Below are positions 52,700 to 60,733 of a stretch of 64,000 bases of DNA, piece by piece. Source of the DNA: Paraburkholderia silviterrae (GTDB lineage: Bacteria; Pseudomonadota; Gammaproteobacteria; Burkholderiales; Burkholderiaceae). Within the stretch, counting starts at the first letter, position 1; each line of letters opens with the position of its first letter. The notes beneath the pieces were generated by a model. That model saw nothing but the letters and a program-made list of their open reading frames with translations, was not told the DNA's origin and searched no databases. The stretch is from NCBI RefSeq assembly GCF_004353915.1, contig NZ_SMRP01000005.1, positions 356,515-420,514 on the forward strand, in the 5' to 3' direction. A program made the position numbers and the translations under genes.

Positions 52700-54283
52700 A
52701 TGATCAAGAGAAAATGGTTCTACGCAACGCCGATCGCAGCGGCTGCGGCGGCGCTAGCCGTCGCGGCGTGCGGCGGCAGCGGCGACAACAAGGCCGACCT
52801 GTCGTCGGTCAAGAACATCGTCGTGATCTACGCGGAAAACCGCAGCTTCGACAACCTGTACGGCAGCTTCCCCGGCGCAAACGGCCTGCAAAACGTGAGC
52901 GCGCAAAGCGCTCAGCAGCTCGACCGCGACGGCTCGGTGCTCGCCACACTTCCGACCGTCTGGAACGGCCTCACTCAAACGGGCGTCACGCCCGTAGTGA
53001 CGGCGGCGATGACCGCGAACATGCCGAACGCCCCGTTCGCCATCGACGATCCGAAGGGCTACAACGCACCGCTCTCGGTGACGACGCGCGACCTCTATCA
53101 CCGTTTTTACGAGAACCAGATGCAGATCCATGGCGGCAAGAACGACATGTTCGCCGCATGGGCCGACTCGGGCGGCCTCGTGATGGGCCACTACACCTCG
53201 AGCGCCGAAAAGCTGCCGCTCTGGAAGATCGCGCAGCAATACACGCTGGCCGACAACTTCTTCATGGGCGCGTTCGGCGGCTCGTTCCTGAACCACCAGT
53301 GGCTGGTGTGCGCATGCACGCCGTACTACGCGAGCGCGGACAAGAGCCCCGCAGCCGGCTCGATCTCGGCGGTCAACGCCGACGGCGTCTCGCTCACGCT
53401 CGCGTCGAACTCGCCGGCTTCGGCGCTCACCGGCATTCCGAAGTTCGTGAAGTCGGGCAACCTGACGCCCGACTTCTACGCAATCAATACGATGCAGCCG
53501 CCTTACCAGCCGAGCGGCAACGCGCCGGCTTCCGGCGGCGACACGAAGCTTGCCGACCCGAGCGCCGCTTCGACGCTGCCGCCGCAAACGGCGCAAAACA
53601 TTGGCGACCTGCTCTCGAACGCGGGGGTCTCGTGGGCATGGTACGGCGGCGCATGGGGCGCGGCGGTGAGCGCGGCGCAGAACAGCACGTCGAATGTGAT
53701 CTACGGCGCGAACATGACGGCGCCGAACTTCCAGCCGCATCATCAGCCGTTCAACTACTTCGCGAACTACGCGCCGGGTTCCGACGCGCGCGCGAAGCAC
53801 TTGCTCGACGGCGGGATGGACGGCAGCGAGTTCATCAAGGCGATCGACGCCGGCACGCTGCCGCAAGTCGCGTTCTACAAGCCCCAGGGCAACCTCAACG
53901 AGCACGCGGGATACACCGACGTGGCGAGCGGCGATCAGCATATCGCCGACGTCATCGCGCATCTGCAGAAGAGCCCGCAATGGAACAACATGGTCGTGGT
54001 GGTTACGTACGACGAGAACGGCGGGTTCTGGGATCACGTCGCGCCGCCCAAGGGCGACCGATGGGGGCCGGGCTCGCGCATCCCGGCGCTCGTTATCTCG
54101 CCGTATGCGAAGAAGGGCTACGTCGATCATACGCAGTACGACACGACTTCTATCCTGCGGCTCATCACGCGGCGATTCTCGCTGCCGGCGCTGCCCGGGC
54201 TCACCGCGCGCGATGCCGCGCTCAAGAGCAACGGCGCGTCCGCTATGGGCGATTTGACTAATTCGCTTGATTTGAAGCTTTAA
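52700..54283 (+). CDS. Phosphoesterase-family (AcpA/phospholipase C-type) lipoprotein
   Basis: A 527-residue PF04185 phosphoesterase. The N-terminus has a signal with VAAC (Cys24), so it is probably a lipoprotein. The metal and active-site motifs are IYAENRSFDNLYGSFPGANG, then MVVVVTYDENGGFWDHVAPP, GPGSRIPALVISPYAKKGYV and DHTQYDTTSILRLI. Members are acid phosphatases or phospholipases C; I cannot decide between them. GAGAGAG precedes the ATG by about 8 bases. It is divergent from the peroxidase gene and closed by a terminator. Confidence 0.88.
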   Translation: MIKRKWFYATPIAAAAAALAVAACGGSGDNKADLSSVKNIVVIYAENRSFDNLYGSFPGANGLQNVSAQSAQQLDRDGSVLATLPTVWNGLTQTGVTPVVTAAMTANMPNAPFAIDDPKGYNAPLSVTTRDLYHRFYENQMQIHGGKNDMFAAWADSGGLVMGHYTSSAEKLPLWKIAQQYTLADNFFMGAFGGSFLNHQWLVCACTPYYASADKSPAAGSISAVNADGVSLTLASNSPASALTGIPKFVKSGNLTPDFYAINTMQPPYQPSGNAPASGGDTKLADPSAASTLPPQTAQNIGDLLSNAGVSWAWYGGAWGAAVSAAQNSTSNVIYGANMTAPNFQPHHQPFNYFANYAPGSDARAKHLLDGGMDGSEFIKAIDAGTLPQVAFYKPQGNLNEHAGYTDVASGDQHIADVIAHLQKSPQWNNMVVVVTYDENGGFWDHVAPPKGDRWGPGSRIPALVISPYAKKGYVDHTQYDTTSILRLITRRFSLPALPGLTARDAALKSNGASAMGDLTNSLDLKL

Positions 54284-54329
54284 ACGATCACGTCATCCAC
54301 GGCTGGATATGAGGGCGTCCAGCTTTTTC

Positions 54330-54360
54330 TCGGGCAGCTTTTGGGCTGCCCGATTTTTTT
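54330..54360 (+). terminator. Intrinsic terminator after the phosphoesterase gene
   Basis: TCGGGCAGC (54330-54338) and GCTGCCCGA (54345-54353) form a 9-bp stem with a 6-base loop, followed by seven T. Confidence 0.92.
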
Positions 54361-54440
54361 GTTTATGCCTGTGCAAGAGCGAGAAAGGAAAACGGGCTAC
54401 AAGCGCAGCCGCATCGATACTTGATATCGATGTGCGTCTT

Positions 54441-55307
54441 TTATTGATTGCGGATTAGGCAGGCGGCTCGCTGTCCACAACATGCAAACCATTCCACCTT
54501 CTTGCTGGTCCGCGCAAGGTACTCTGCAAATGCCTTGTATTCGTGCGCCTCAAACCCAGGATAGCAGAAATACTCATCGAACAGGATCACGGCCCCATCC
54601 ATGAGCTTGTCTCCGAGGTTATCGAAGATGCAAGCGGTCGACGAATAGATATCGCAATCGACGTGGAGATACGCGATCTTGTCGATGGTGCTTCGATACG
54701 GCGGAATCGTTGCATCGAACCAACCCACATGGAGCTTCACGTTACTTCGAACCTCCGGCGTTTTCCCCTTACGGTCGAAGTCGAACGCTGCGTATCCTGA
54801 CCACTCCTCCGGTAATCCCTCGAAGCTATCAAAGCCATCGATTCGAACATCCGGTCGACGGTCCGCGCAGAAGTTGATGGTATAGCCGGAGAACACGCCG
54901 AACTCGCAGTGTGCACCGTCCCGCGGCGCCTTGTCGATGCAATGTGCCAAAAATGGCTCGTACTGCTGGAAGATGAGCGCGTCAGGCATGTCACGCTCAA
55001 CAATCACCGCCGATCGCCGAACCGCTGCATCCCCCAAAACCTTGAACAATGCTTCCGGAGTGCCGGGCTGATTGGCCGCGTCCGAAGGAACATTGACATT
55101 GACCGTCGGGGCGGCAACGTGCACTTCCGGCGGCACCACATTTACCTCCGGCGGTGCGACATTTACCTCCGGCGGTGCCACATTGACTTGCGGCACCGGC
55201 AGATGATCCAGCTTGCGCTCAAGGGCTTCCAAGCGTAACGCGCTGGTTTGAAGATAGATCGGAGCACGCCATAGTGCATGGAAAAACAACTGGACTTTCT
55301 TGAACAT
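54441..55307 (-). CDS. TylF/MycF-like class I SAM-dependent methyltransferase with repeat linker
   Basis: A 288-residue protein. The N-terminal 35 residues look like a sugar-transferase-associated helix (FFHALWRAPIYLQTSALRLE). A linker (about 37-72) repeats the seven-residue unit PPEVNVA. The methyltransferase domain (about 105-285) has HCEFGVFSGYTINFCADRRP, IDGFDSFEGLPEEW, YLHVDCDIYSSTACIFDNL and LFDEYF, as in macrocin O-methyltransferases. It probably methylates a sugar or surface glycan. Its base composition is lower in GC than its neighbours, which suggests acquisition by transfer. Confidence 0.82.
   Translation of the reverse strand: MFKKVQLFFHALWRAPIYLQTSALRLEALERKLDHLPVPQVNVAPPEVNVAPPEVNVVPPEVHVAAPTVNVNVPSDAANQPGTPEALFKVLGDAAVRRSAVIVERDMPDALIFQQYEPFLAHCIDKAPRDGAHCEFGVFSGYTINFCADRRPDVRIDGFDSFEGLPEEWSGYAAFDFDRKGKTPEVRSNVKLHVGWFDATIPPYRSTIDKIAYLHVDCDIYSSTACIFDNLGDKLMDGAVILFDEYFCYPGFEAHEYKAFAEYLARTSKKVEWFACCGQRAACLIRNQ
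55117..55200. repeat. 21-bp in-frame tandem repeats in the methyltransferase gene
   Basis: Four 21-bp units lie head to tail. The middle two (ACATTTACCTCCGGCGGTGC plus G or C) differ in one base; the outer two are diverged. They code for the seven-residue Pro-Pro-Glu-Val-Asn-Val-Ala linker repeats. Confidence 0.9.
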
Positions 55308-55430
55308 TTGACAGATGGATAAATGTGTTAGTAGGACCAGCTATTAAAATGCACCCGGCGTTTAGCAACAGCTCTAATGTGGCCTGGATTCCTGCGCTCA
55401 AGGGCGGCCGACAATCGGCGCGACGAAAGG

Positions 55431-55601
55431 CTAGCGGTCGATCCGACGGTCAATTAGTTCCCGGTGTTCCTCGACAACTTTCCGAAGGATATCGAATGAT
55501 TCCTGTTTGGTTTCAGGGGTCATCAGGTTGCTCTTGCTCCGCAGCGGGATTTTTTCGCGAGGCTTCAGTGCCATTCCATCGAGCTTACGTGGCGCGGTCA
55601 T
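55431..55601 (-). CDS. Small charged protein, 56 residues, unknown function
   Basis: An open frame of 57 codons with a good ribosome site (GGAG, 5 bases before the ATG). The product begins TAPRKLDGMALKPREK after Met and ends with FDILRKVVEEHRELIDRRID: a basic N-terminus and an amphipathic helical C-terminus. I recognise no family. The codons read cleanly on this strand and the competing plus-strand frame gives a low-quality, Cys/Trp-scattered translation. It lies in the low-GC stretch beside the methyltransferase gene. Confidence 0.6.
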   Translation of the reverse strand: MTAPRKLDGMALKPREKIPLRSKSNLMTPETKQESFDILRKVVEEHRELIDRRIDR

Positions 55602-55671
55602 ATGATCTCCAAGTTCGACGCCTGAAATATCGGATAGCGAGGTTCAGTAGCTTGCTTGAGCCTTACAAAAA

Positions 55672-55854
55672 TCAGGACTTCGAATTTTTTCGACGGGACA
55701 CAATGCCCTCTCTTTGCGTCATACGCTTCCAAGCCTCGTCGGCATGCTGCTGGGCCGATTTCAGGGTATGCGCGGCCCGTTGGTTGGCTTTGTGCATTGG
55801 CGTGAACGCGGAAGTCAGGCCGGAAAATGCACGGCGGACAGTCTTGGTGACCAT
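55672..55854 (-). CDS. Small basic protein, 60 residues, unknown function
   Basis: A 60-residue protein, Lys/Arg-rich (VTKTVRRAFSGLTSAFTPMH at the start, then HADEAWKRMTQREG) and predicted helical. GGAG lies 8 bases before the ATG. No family is recognised. It is in the same direction as the 56-residue gene, 70 bases upstream of it, and the two may be co-transcribed. Confidence 0.55.
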   Translation of the reverse strand: MVTKTVRRAFSGLTSAFTPMHKANQRAAHTLKSAQQHADEAWKRMTQREGIVSRRKNSKS

Positions 55855-55978
55855 GATTGGCTCCGCGTTGACATCGGTGTGGTCAGTCTAACCTTTCCCT
55901 TAGGGGGTGCGACACTGTACGTTTAACCAGCCTTGCCGAGACTGATGGGCGTATGCTCAATTCATACGAGCGGCGCCA

Positions 55979-56305
55979 CTAATCGAGCTTCATGATGCCC
56001 ATCTGCATGGCGGTGTCTGCGCACATCAGTACCAGCTTGTCGTGCGACACACCTTCGGTCAATCGATGGTTTAGGACCTCGTCGAACGTCCCGGCGCACT
56101 CCGAGACCGCGTCCATCGCGTCTCCTTCCGTCCGGTTATAGGCGCCAGCAATGAGCCATCGCGCCCGGCATTTCGCGGCATCAATCGTTTCCTGCGCAGA
56201 AGCGTCGGGGCCCGCCGTCTGGCATTGAGGAATAGGTACAGGCTGGAATGCTTGCGACAAGGTGGGGATGAGCAAGGCAGCGGCAGCGATGTATCGACGG
56301 CACAT
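55979..56305 (-). CDS. Small exported protein, unknown function
   Basis: A 108-residue protein from ATG 56305, which has a perfect AAGGAG 5 bases upstream. An N-terminal signal peptide (RRYIAAAALLIPTLSQA) precedes a mature part with four Cys residues (CQTAG, KCRARW, ECAG, MCADTAMQMG), suggesting disulfides in the periplasm. I do not recognise the family. A longer in-frame start would add 37 residues lacking a signal and is less likely. Confidence 0.65.
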   Translation of the reverse strand: MCRRYIAAAALLIPTLSQAFQPVPIPQCQTAGPDASAQETIDAAKCRARWLIAGAYNRTEGDAMDAVSECAGTFDEVLNHRLTEGVSHDKLVLMCADTAMQMGIMKLD

Positions 56306-56453
56306 AGCAGCTCCTTTTGTGAGGGCCTTCTTACTGCCGTTACTTGGTGACTGCGGTGGCCACGAACTCAGGCCGCGAAGGCAAGAGCCTCCGGATCGGT
56401 GTCGACAATCTAGCACCTCTTCCGAGCGGCGTCAGTGAGCAGGCGCACCCCGC

Positions 56454-56628
56454 TCATGGCCTTTTTCGCTTCTTCTCCCGCTCATCCAGCGCCTGAACGA
56501 CCTTGCCGGCTACCGTATCGGCGAACAGATCGAGCGTCCGGTCGTCGACCGGCGCCCCGCCCTTGCCCGCGGCAAAGCTCTCCTCAAGCCGCGCCACCAC
56601 TTCCGCGTTCATTGATCGATTGCTGGCC
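56454..56628 (-). pseudogene. Truncated Arc-family ribbon-helix-helix protein
   Basis: The frame ending at 56454 has SNRSMNAEVVARLEESF, the second half of the Arc-type DNA-binding fold, and a Lys/Arg-rich tail. The first half (beta strand and turn) is missing; the frame instead runs into sequence that, in another phase, is an hsdM fragment. It is probably the remnant of an Arc-like regulator or antitoxin joined to other fragments. It may still be translated from an ATG at 56648 or 56612. Confidence 0.55.
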
Positions 56629-56691
56629 TTAGCGGCATTCCACCGCATCCAGCGTCACGTCGTCCACGTTGAAAGGCGGATTGGCCATCAC
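56629..56691 (-). pseudogene. Fragment of a type I restriction-modification methylase (hsdM)
   Basis: Twenty codons read VMANPPFNVDDVTLDAVE and then stop. MANPPFNVDD is the adenine-methylase motif IV of HsdM (NPPF catalytic core). No other part of hsdM is next to it, so this is a remnant between two unrelated fragments. Confidence 0.6.
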
Positions 56692-56846
56692 GCATCCGAG
56701 AAGAGCTTGAGGAGGTCCTTTGGGATGCCTCTGTTCTTGTCGCTGCGGGTGAAGCGGTCGTATTCCTCTTGGGGTAACACGCCCAGCAACTCGGGTTTGC
56801 ACTTTTCGATGCTAGCCATGGCGCGGCGGATGTTGTTCTGTTTCAT
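56688..56846 (-). pseudogene. Gene fragment of unknown family
   Basis: From ATG 56846 a 52-residue frame includes NNIRRAMASIEKCKPELLGV and DRFTRSDKNRGIPKDLLKLF, then stops where the hsdM fragment starts in a different phase. The compact, polar text looks like coding sequence cut short at its 3' end. I cannot name the family. It could be an intact small gene, but its position at the fragment junction favours a remnant. Confidence 0.4.
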
Positions 56847-56876
56847 TCTCGGCTGAGCGGCAGGCAAATGATACAC

Positions 56877-57145
56877 ATTTGCCCGCCAGCGCTCGATGCT
56901 CCAATGGCAGGTTCGGCCGAGTCATAGGTGATGGTGGGGTCTTGCCGCTCTCAGAAAAAAGTGAACCTTGCAACGACAGCTATCCGGGATGAGTGACGTT
57001 GGCTCCGGCCGTTCAGCGGCGCAGCAGCATCTAGTCCCATGCCGGTGGCGTACCAATCAATGTTGTCGCTATAGCAGGCAAACGGCACGAGCAGACCCGT
57101 ATTGCTGAAATTGCTTACACCAGCGCTTACACAGATTCAGAATGC
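56877..57145. other. Gap between gene remnants and the tRNA-Arg terminator
   Basis: About 270 bases contain no gene I can support. A direct repeat GCTTACAC occurs at 57113-57120 and 57125-57132. On the minus strand a frame without a start (about 56950-57135) stays open but matches nothing I recognise. No integrase and no second copy of the tRNA 3' end was found. Confidence 0.4.
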
Positions 57146-57173
57146 AAAAAGCCCAGCGGGTGAAGGCTGGGCT
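57146..57173 (-). terminator. Terminator of the tRNA-Arg gene
   Basis: Read leftward, AGCCCAGC, a 8-base loop and GCTGGGCT are followed by TTTT. It lies 17 bases downstream of the tRNA. Confidence 0.85.
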
Positions 57174-57189
57174 AAGTACTTGAATCTAT

Positions 57190-57266
57190 TGGCGCGACAG
57201 GAGGGGCTCGAACCCCCGACCCTCGGCTTAGAAGGCCGATGCTCTATCCAGCTGAGCTACTGTCGC
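57190..57266 (-). tRNA. tRNA-Arg (anticodon TCT)
   Basis: The minus strand folds to a full cloverleaf of 77 bases: acceptor GCGACAG/CTGTCGC, D arm GCTC/GAGC, anticodon stem TCGGC/GCCGA with loop CTTCTAA (anticodon TCT), T arm GGGGG-TTCGAGC-CCCTC, discriminator G and encoded CCA. It reads AGA (and AGG) Arg codons, which are rare in this GC-rich genome. tRNA genes of this kind are frequent integration sites; gene remnants lie on its 3' side. Confidence 0.97.
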
Positions 57267-57358
57267 GTGAGTGATCTGCGAGGCCGGCGCGCGCGATACG
57301 CACCCGAAACGCAGCCTGTCCGGGCTCACGCCATGGGCGTGGGCGCAGACGGGCGTGG

Positions 57359-57364
57359 ATTATA
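57359..57364 (-). promoter_or_regulatory. Possible -10 element for tRNA-Arg
   Basis: A perfect TATAAT on the minus strand lies 93 bases before the mature tRNA 5' end. The -35 region at the right distance is poor. Confidence 0.35.
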
Positions 57365-57436
57365 CCGCGTTCGGCTCTCGCCGGCCCTGCCCCATGAGGT
57401 ACGCACCGCCTGCAGCGCGAAGCGGCACGCGCACCA

Positions 57437-58264
57437 TCAAACCTGCGGATGCATCACGAACCAGCCGAGGAAAACCGCACCCGCGATCACGCAATACAAC
57501 CCGAACGAAGCCAGACGGCCGCGCCCTTCGAAATAGCGCATCAGGAACTTCACGCTCAGCCACGCGGCGATGCCGGTCAGCACGCCACCCACGAGAGCCG
57601 TCATGAGCTGATCGTGCGCGTGAAAGAGCTTCGGCAGTTCGAGCACACCCGCCGCGAAGATGATCGGCGTGCCGAGCAAGAACGAAAACTCGGCGGCCTT
57701 CTCGGTCGTAAGACCCGCGGCATTGCCGGCGATCATCGTCAGACCGCTGCGCGAGAAGCCGGGAATCAGCGCACCGATCTGCGCGAGGCCCACGAGAAAC
57801 GCCTGGCGGAACGTGAGCTTCTCGGGCGGGCGATGTGCGCGTGCCTGTTGCAGACGATCGCCGAACCACAGCAGCACGCCGTTCACCATCAGCGCCGCGG
57901 CAACGATCCGCAGGTCGTGGAAGAGCGCTTCGATGCGCTTTTCGAGCACGAGACCGACGAGGCCCGCCGGAATCGTGCCGATGATGAGCGCCCACATCAT
58001 GTGGCCGTCATCGTTCTTGCGGCCCGCGAGCGAAGCGAAGAACCCGCTGATGAGCGCGACCCAGCGCGCGCGGAAATACCAGAGCAGCGCGACCGCCGTA
58101 CCCAGATGCAGCGCGACGAGGAACGGCAGAATTTGCGGGGCGTGCTTGTCGATATGCATGCCGAAGAGCGGCGGCACGAGCAGGGTGTGGCCGAGACTGC
58201 TGACGGGGAAAAGCTCCGTGACACCTTGCAGCACGCTCAGGAAAAACAGGAACGAGAGACTCAC
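57437..58264 (-). CDS. uppP: Undecaprenyl-diphosphatase UppP (BacA)
   Basis: A 275-residue integral membrane phosphatase. [20 protein letters not shown] contains the first active-site motif with Glu and the Ser/His pair, and [15 protein letters not shown] the second with the catalytic Arg. It recycles undecaprenyl diphosphate for cell-wall synthesis and gives low-level bacitracin resistance. The start is GTG 58264, with GAGGA 8 bases upstream. Length and helix number are normal. Confidence 0.95.
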   Translation of the reverse strand: MSLSFLFFLSVLQGVTELFPVSSLGHTLLVPPLFGMHIDKHAPQILPFLVALHLGTAVALLWYFRARWVALISGFFASLAGRKNDDGHMMWALIIGTIPAGLVGLVLEKRIEALFHDLRIVAAALMVNGVLLWFGDRLQQARAHRPPEKLTFRQAFLVGLAQIGALIPGFSRSGLTMIAGNAAGLTTEKAAEFSFLLGTPIIFAAGVLELPKLFHAHDQLMTALVGGVLTGIAAWLSVKFLMRYFEGRGRLASFGLYCVIAGAVFLGWFVMHPQV

Positions 58265-58333
58265 GCGGGGGATCCTCGGGATGGTTGGACAGGGTGCCGG
58301 ACCATCGCAGGGGACGGTGCGGCAAGGCGCACC

Positions 58334-58362
58334 GATTATGCCTGGGCCGAATTGCAGCGCCA
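58334..58362 (-). promoter_or_regulatory. Probable uppP promoter
   Basis: On the minus strand TTGGCG (58362-58357) and CATAAT (58339-58334) are separated by exactly 17 bases, about 70 bases before the uppP start. Confidence 0.5.
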
Positions 58363-58579
58363 AGCGTTGGGACTCATTTGTCTGAAAAGTTACCGCGCTG
58401 CAACAAAATCGTGCGGAGAAAAATGAGCTTGGTGTATCAGAATGACGAGCGGGTCGAATTCGAACAAGCCCAATGGGTGTCCTGTTCGCGAGAGGGAGGG
58501 CGTGAGCGGAACGCCGGCGCAAGGTCCGGCGAAAGAAAATCGAAAGCCTGGTATGCCGATGCTCAGTCCGACTGGGCGA

Positions 58580-58666
58580 TCAGCGGGCAACCTTGTAGAA
58601 GAAGTACGCACTGCTCCCGATAAACAAGCTGAACAGTCCCATCCCCATCGCCATTGCGAGATCCAT
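58580..58666 (-). CDS. 28-residue membrane microprotein
   Basis: A 29-codon frame with a textbook ribosome site: AGGAGG followed by 8 bases and ATG at 58666. The product starts MDLAMAMGMGLFSLFIG and ends SSAYFFYKVAR: one membrane helix (about 5-24) and a positive C-terminus. I know no matching family; it has the size and shape of CydX- or CcoQ-like accessory subunits but no sequence match I can recall. It stands alone, leftward, between uppP and a rightward epimerase gene. A CATAAT at 58722-58717 (minus strand) could be its -10. Confidence 0.7.
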   Translation of the reverse strand: MDLAMAMGMGLFSLFIGSSAYFFYKVAR

Positions 58667-58886
58667 TTTTGCGTCCTCCTTCTTTGTCGCTGCGTGCGCA
58701 AACGCACGGTTGAGGCCGATTATGGGCGAGCCCAAGCTTGCGCAACACCCACGATTTCCCGACGAGGGTTTTCACGCATCTGAAAGCGGCGCACAATCCC
58801 CAGGCGCGCCGGACGCCAGCGCTGCCTCGGCTTTGGCCGCAGCTTGGCCCTTGTCCCCTCTACCCCTCTCGACTCGACGCCCGCCC

Positions 58887-59798
58887 ATGGAATCACACCC
58901 TCAGCAGGACATTCTCGAACTCACCAGTGGCGCCTCGACATTGCGCCTCGCGCCGTGGGCCGGCGCGCGGCTCATCTCATGGCATGTCGGCGGCGAGCCG
59001 GTCATCCGCTGGCCCGACAACGCGAACTGGGATCAGCCGGCGCGCGTGCGCGGCGGCAATCCGCTGCTCTTCCCGTTTCTCGGACGCCATTTCGTCGATG
59101 GCCAGATCGGCCGCTGGCGCGACGCCCAAGGCGTCGTGCGCGATCTGCCGACGCACGGCTTTGCCCGCGATCTCCCGTTCACCACTCAGGTCGACGCCGA
59201 TGGCCGCGGCGTGAGCATGACGCTGGTGGATTCCGCGGCCACGCACGGCGGCTACCCGTTTGCGTTTCGCTTCGAAGCCACGTACCGGCTCGCCGATGAG
59301 CGCACGCTCGACGTCGTGCTCACGGCAACGAACACCGGCGACGCGCCGCTGCCCTGGTACGCGGGCCATCACTTCTACTTCGCGCTGCCTCATGAGCAGC
59401 GCGCGCAGAGCACGCTCGACCTGCCGCCGACGCAGCGCCGCCATCAGTTGCCCGATGGCTCGATCAGCGCGCCGGAGCCCGGCGAGCCGCAGTATCGTCT
59501 CGACGATACGCGCATCGTGGATCGCTTCCATGTGCTCGAGCCGTCACCGCCTGCGTCGCCGGTGCGATTCGTCGCGCCCGGTCTCAAGCATGCGGTCACG
59601 ATCGACCTCGACCGCCCGGGCACGCTTGCCTGGTACGCCGTGACGACCTGGACCGAAGCGGCCGACTCCGACTTTTATTGCATCGAGCCGTGGCTCGGCT
59701 TGCCCGATGCGATCCACAATGGTCTCGGACTGCGCTGGCTCGCGCCGGGCGCAACCGAAACCGCTGCGTTGCGCCTGCACGTCGAAGCGCTCCGCTGA
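58887..59798 (+). CDS. Aldose 1-epimerase family protein
   Basis: A 303-residue galactose-mutarotase-fold protein. RGGNPLLFPFLGRHFVDGQ, PTHGFARDLPFTTQ, the catalytic-region WYAGHHFYFALPHEQR and YCIEPWLGLPDAIHNG (catalytic Glu) fit the family, nearest to YeaD-type or general aldose epimerases. It interconverts sugar anomers; the substrate is unknown. I start at ATG 58887, where similarity begins; an in-frame ATG at 58710 adds 59 low-complexity residues. No strong ribosome site is visible. Confidence 0.85.
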   Translation: MESHPQQDILELTSGASTLRLAPWAGARLISWHVGGEPVIRWPDNANWDQPARVRGGNPLLFPFLGRHFVDGQIGRWRDAQGVVRDLPTHGFARDLPFTTQVDADGRGVSMTLVDSAATHGGYPFAFRFEATYRLADERTLDVVLTATNTGDAPLPWYAGHHFYFALPHEQRAQSTLDLPPTQRRHQLPDGSISAPEPGEPQYRLDDTRIVDRFHVLEPSPPASPVRFVAPGLKHAVTIDLDRPGTLAWYAVTTWTEAADSDFYCIEPWLGLPDAIHNGLGLRWLAPGATETAALRLHVEALR

Positions 59799-59959
59799 GC
59801 GACACGTTGACGCCATGCATCCTGCGCCTGACGAGATTCGCCAGCCGATTCATCAGGTGAAATCGCAGGCGCGACGCCAAACCCGCTAAAATTAAACGTT
59901 TTGCTGGTACGGCTGCCCTCCCGGGACGAGCCACCGGCAGCGTCTTGCGAGGTTCAACG

Positions 59960-60652
59960 TTGGCAAAGGGATTTAGACGTTTCGCATGCGCGGCGCTCGT
60001 CGCGCTGCTCGCCGCTTGCGGATCGGCTCCGGTCGGCCCCGGTTTCTACCGTGTGGAGCGCGGCGACACGATCAGCAAAATCGCACGCAGCAACCGTCAA
60101 TCGGTTTCGAATATCGTGCGCTGGAACAATCTGTCGAACCCCGACGCAATCGAAGTCGGACAAGTGCTGCGCGTCGCGCCGCCTGCCGGCTCGTCGGCAG
60201 GCGCGCAGCGCACTGCACCGCGCGCGAGCACGCCCGCCGCGTCGGCCGTACCCGACAGCGCGAGCACAGCGGCAGCACCCGCCTCGTCCATTTCGCTCGT
60301 CTGGCCGACCACCGGCCAGGTGGTCCGTAACTTCGACGGACGCGACTCGAAGGGCATCGACATCGTCAACAGCGCCGGCACGCCCATCGTCGCCGCTGCA
60401 CCCGGCACGGTCGTGTACGCGGGCAATGGTCTGCGCGGCTACGGCAATCTGCTGATCATCAAGCACGATGGCGAATACCTCACGGCCTACGCGCACAATC
60501 AGGCCCTGCTCGTGAAGGAAGGCGAGACCGTGACGCAAGGGCAGAAGGTTGCCGAAATGGGCAGCAGCGACAGCGATCGCGTGATGCTGCATTTCGAGCT
60601 GCGCTATCAGGGACGCTCGATCGATCCGGCTCGCGATTTGCCGCCGCGCTGA
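59960..60652 (+). CDS. NlpD-like LytM/LysM lipoprotein (non-catalytic M23 domain)
   Basis: A 230-residue lipoprotein from TTG 59960 (GAGG 7 bases upstream; TTG 59945 is an alternative). A signal with lipobox LLAAC is followed by a LysM domain (YRVERGDTISKIARSNRQSV), an Ala/Ser linker and a C-terminal LytM/M23 domain. The zinc histidines are missing: HxGxD reads SKGID and HxH reads MLH (VMLHFELRYQG), as in E. coli NlpD. It should activate a cell-division amidase at the outer membrane instead of cutting peptidoglycan. Confidence 0.85.
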   Translation: MAKGFRRFACAALVALLAACGSAPVGPGFYRVERGDTISKIARSNRQSVSNIVRWNNLSNPDAIEVGQVLRVAPPAGSSAGAQRTAPRASTPAASAVPDSASTAAAPASSISLVWPTTGQVVRNFDGRDSKGIDIVNSAGTPIVAAAPGTVVYAGNGLRGYGNLLIIKHDGEYLTAYAHNQALLVKEGETVTQGQKVAEMGSSDSDRVMLHFELRYQGRSIDPARDLPPR

Positions 60653-60706
60653 TCGGCGCCACACGGGCAGTGTCTTCAAGGCCCGTTCGTGACTTTGCAC
60701 AGCAGA

Positions 60707-60733
60707 AAAAAAGCCCGGCATGGAGCCGGGCTA
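60707..60733. terminator. Intrinsic terminator after the NlpD-like gene region
   Basis: AGCCCGGC and GCCGGGCT form an 8-bp stem with a short loop; seven A precede it, so the T tract is on the minus strand. It best stops a leftward transcript from the 61-kb region and may also limit the rightward one. Confidence 0.7.

Noticed and set aside
55325..55891. 188-codon plus-strand frame
   Set aside because: It runs antisense to two better-supported small genes and has irregular, Cys/Trp-scattered composition.
54284..57266. Intact genomic island with attachment sites at tRNA-Arg
   Set aside because: No second copy of the tRNA 3' end and no integrase were found, so only remnants are claimed.
57102..57536. 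Plus-strand frame covering the tRNA-Arg gene
   Set aside because: It reads through the complement of a perfect tRNA cloverleaf and its terminator.
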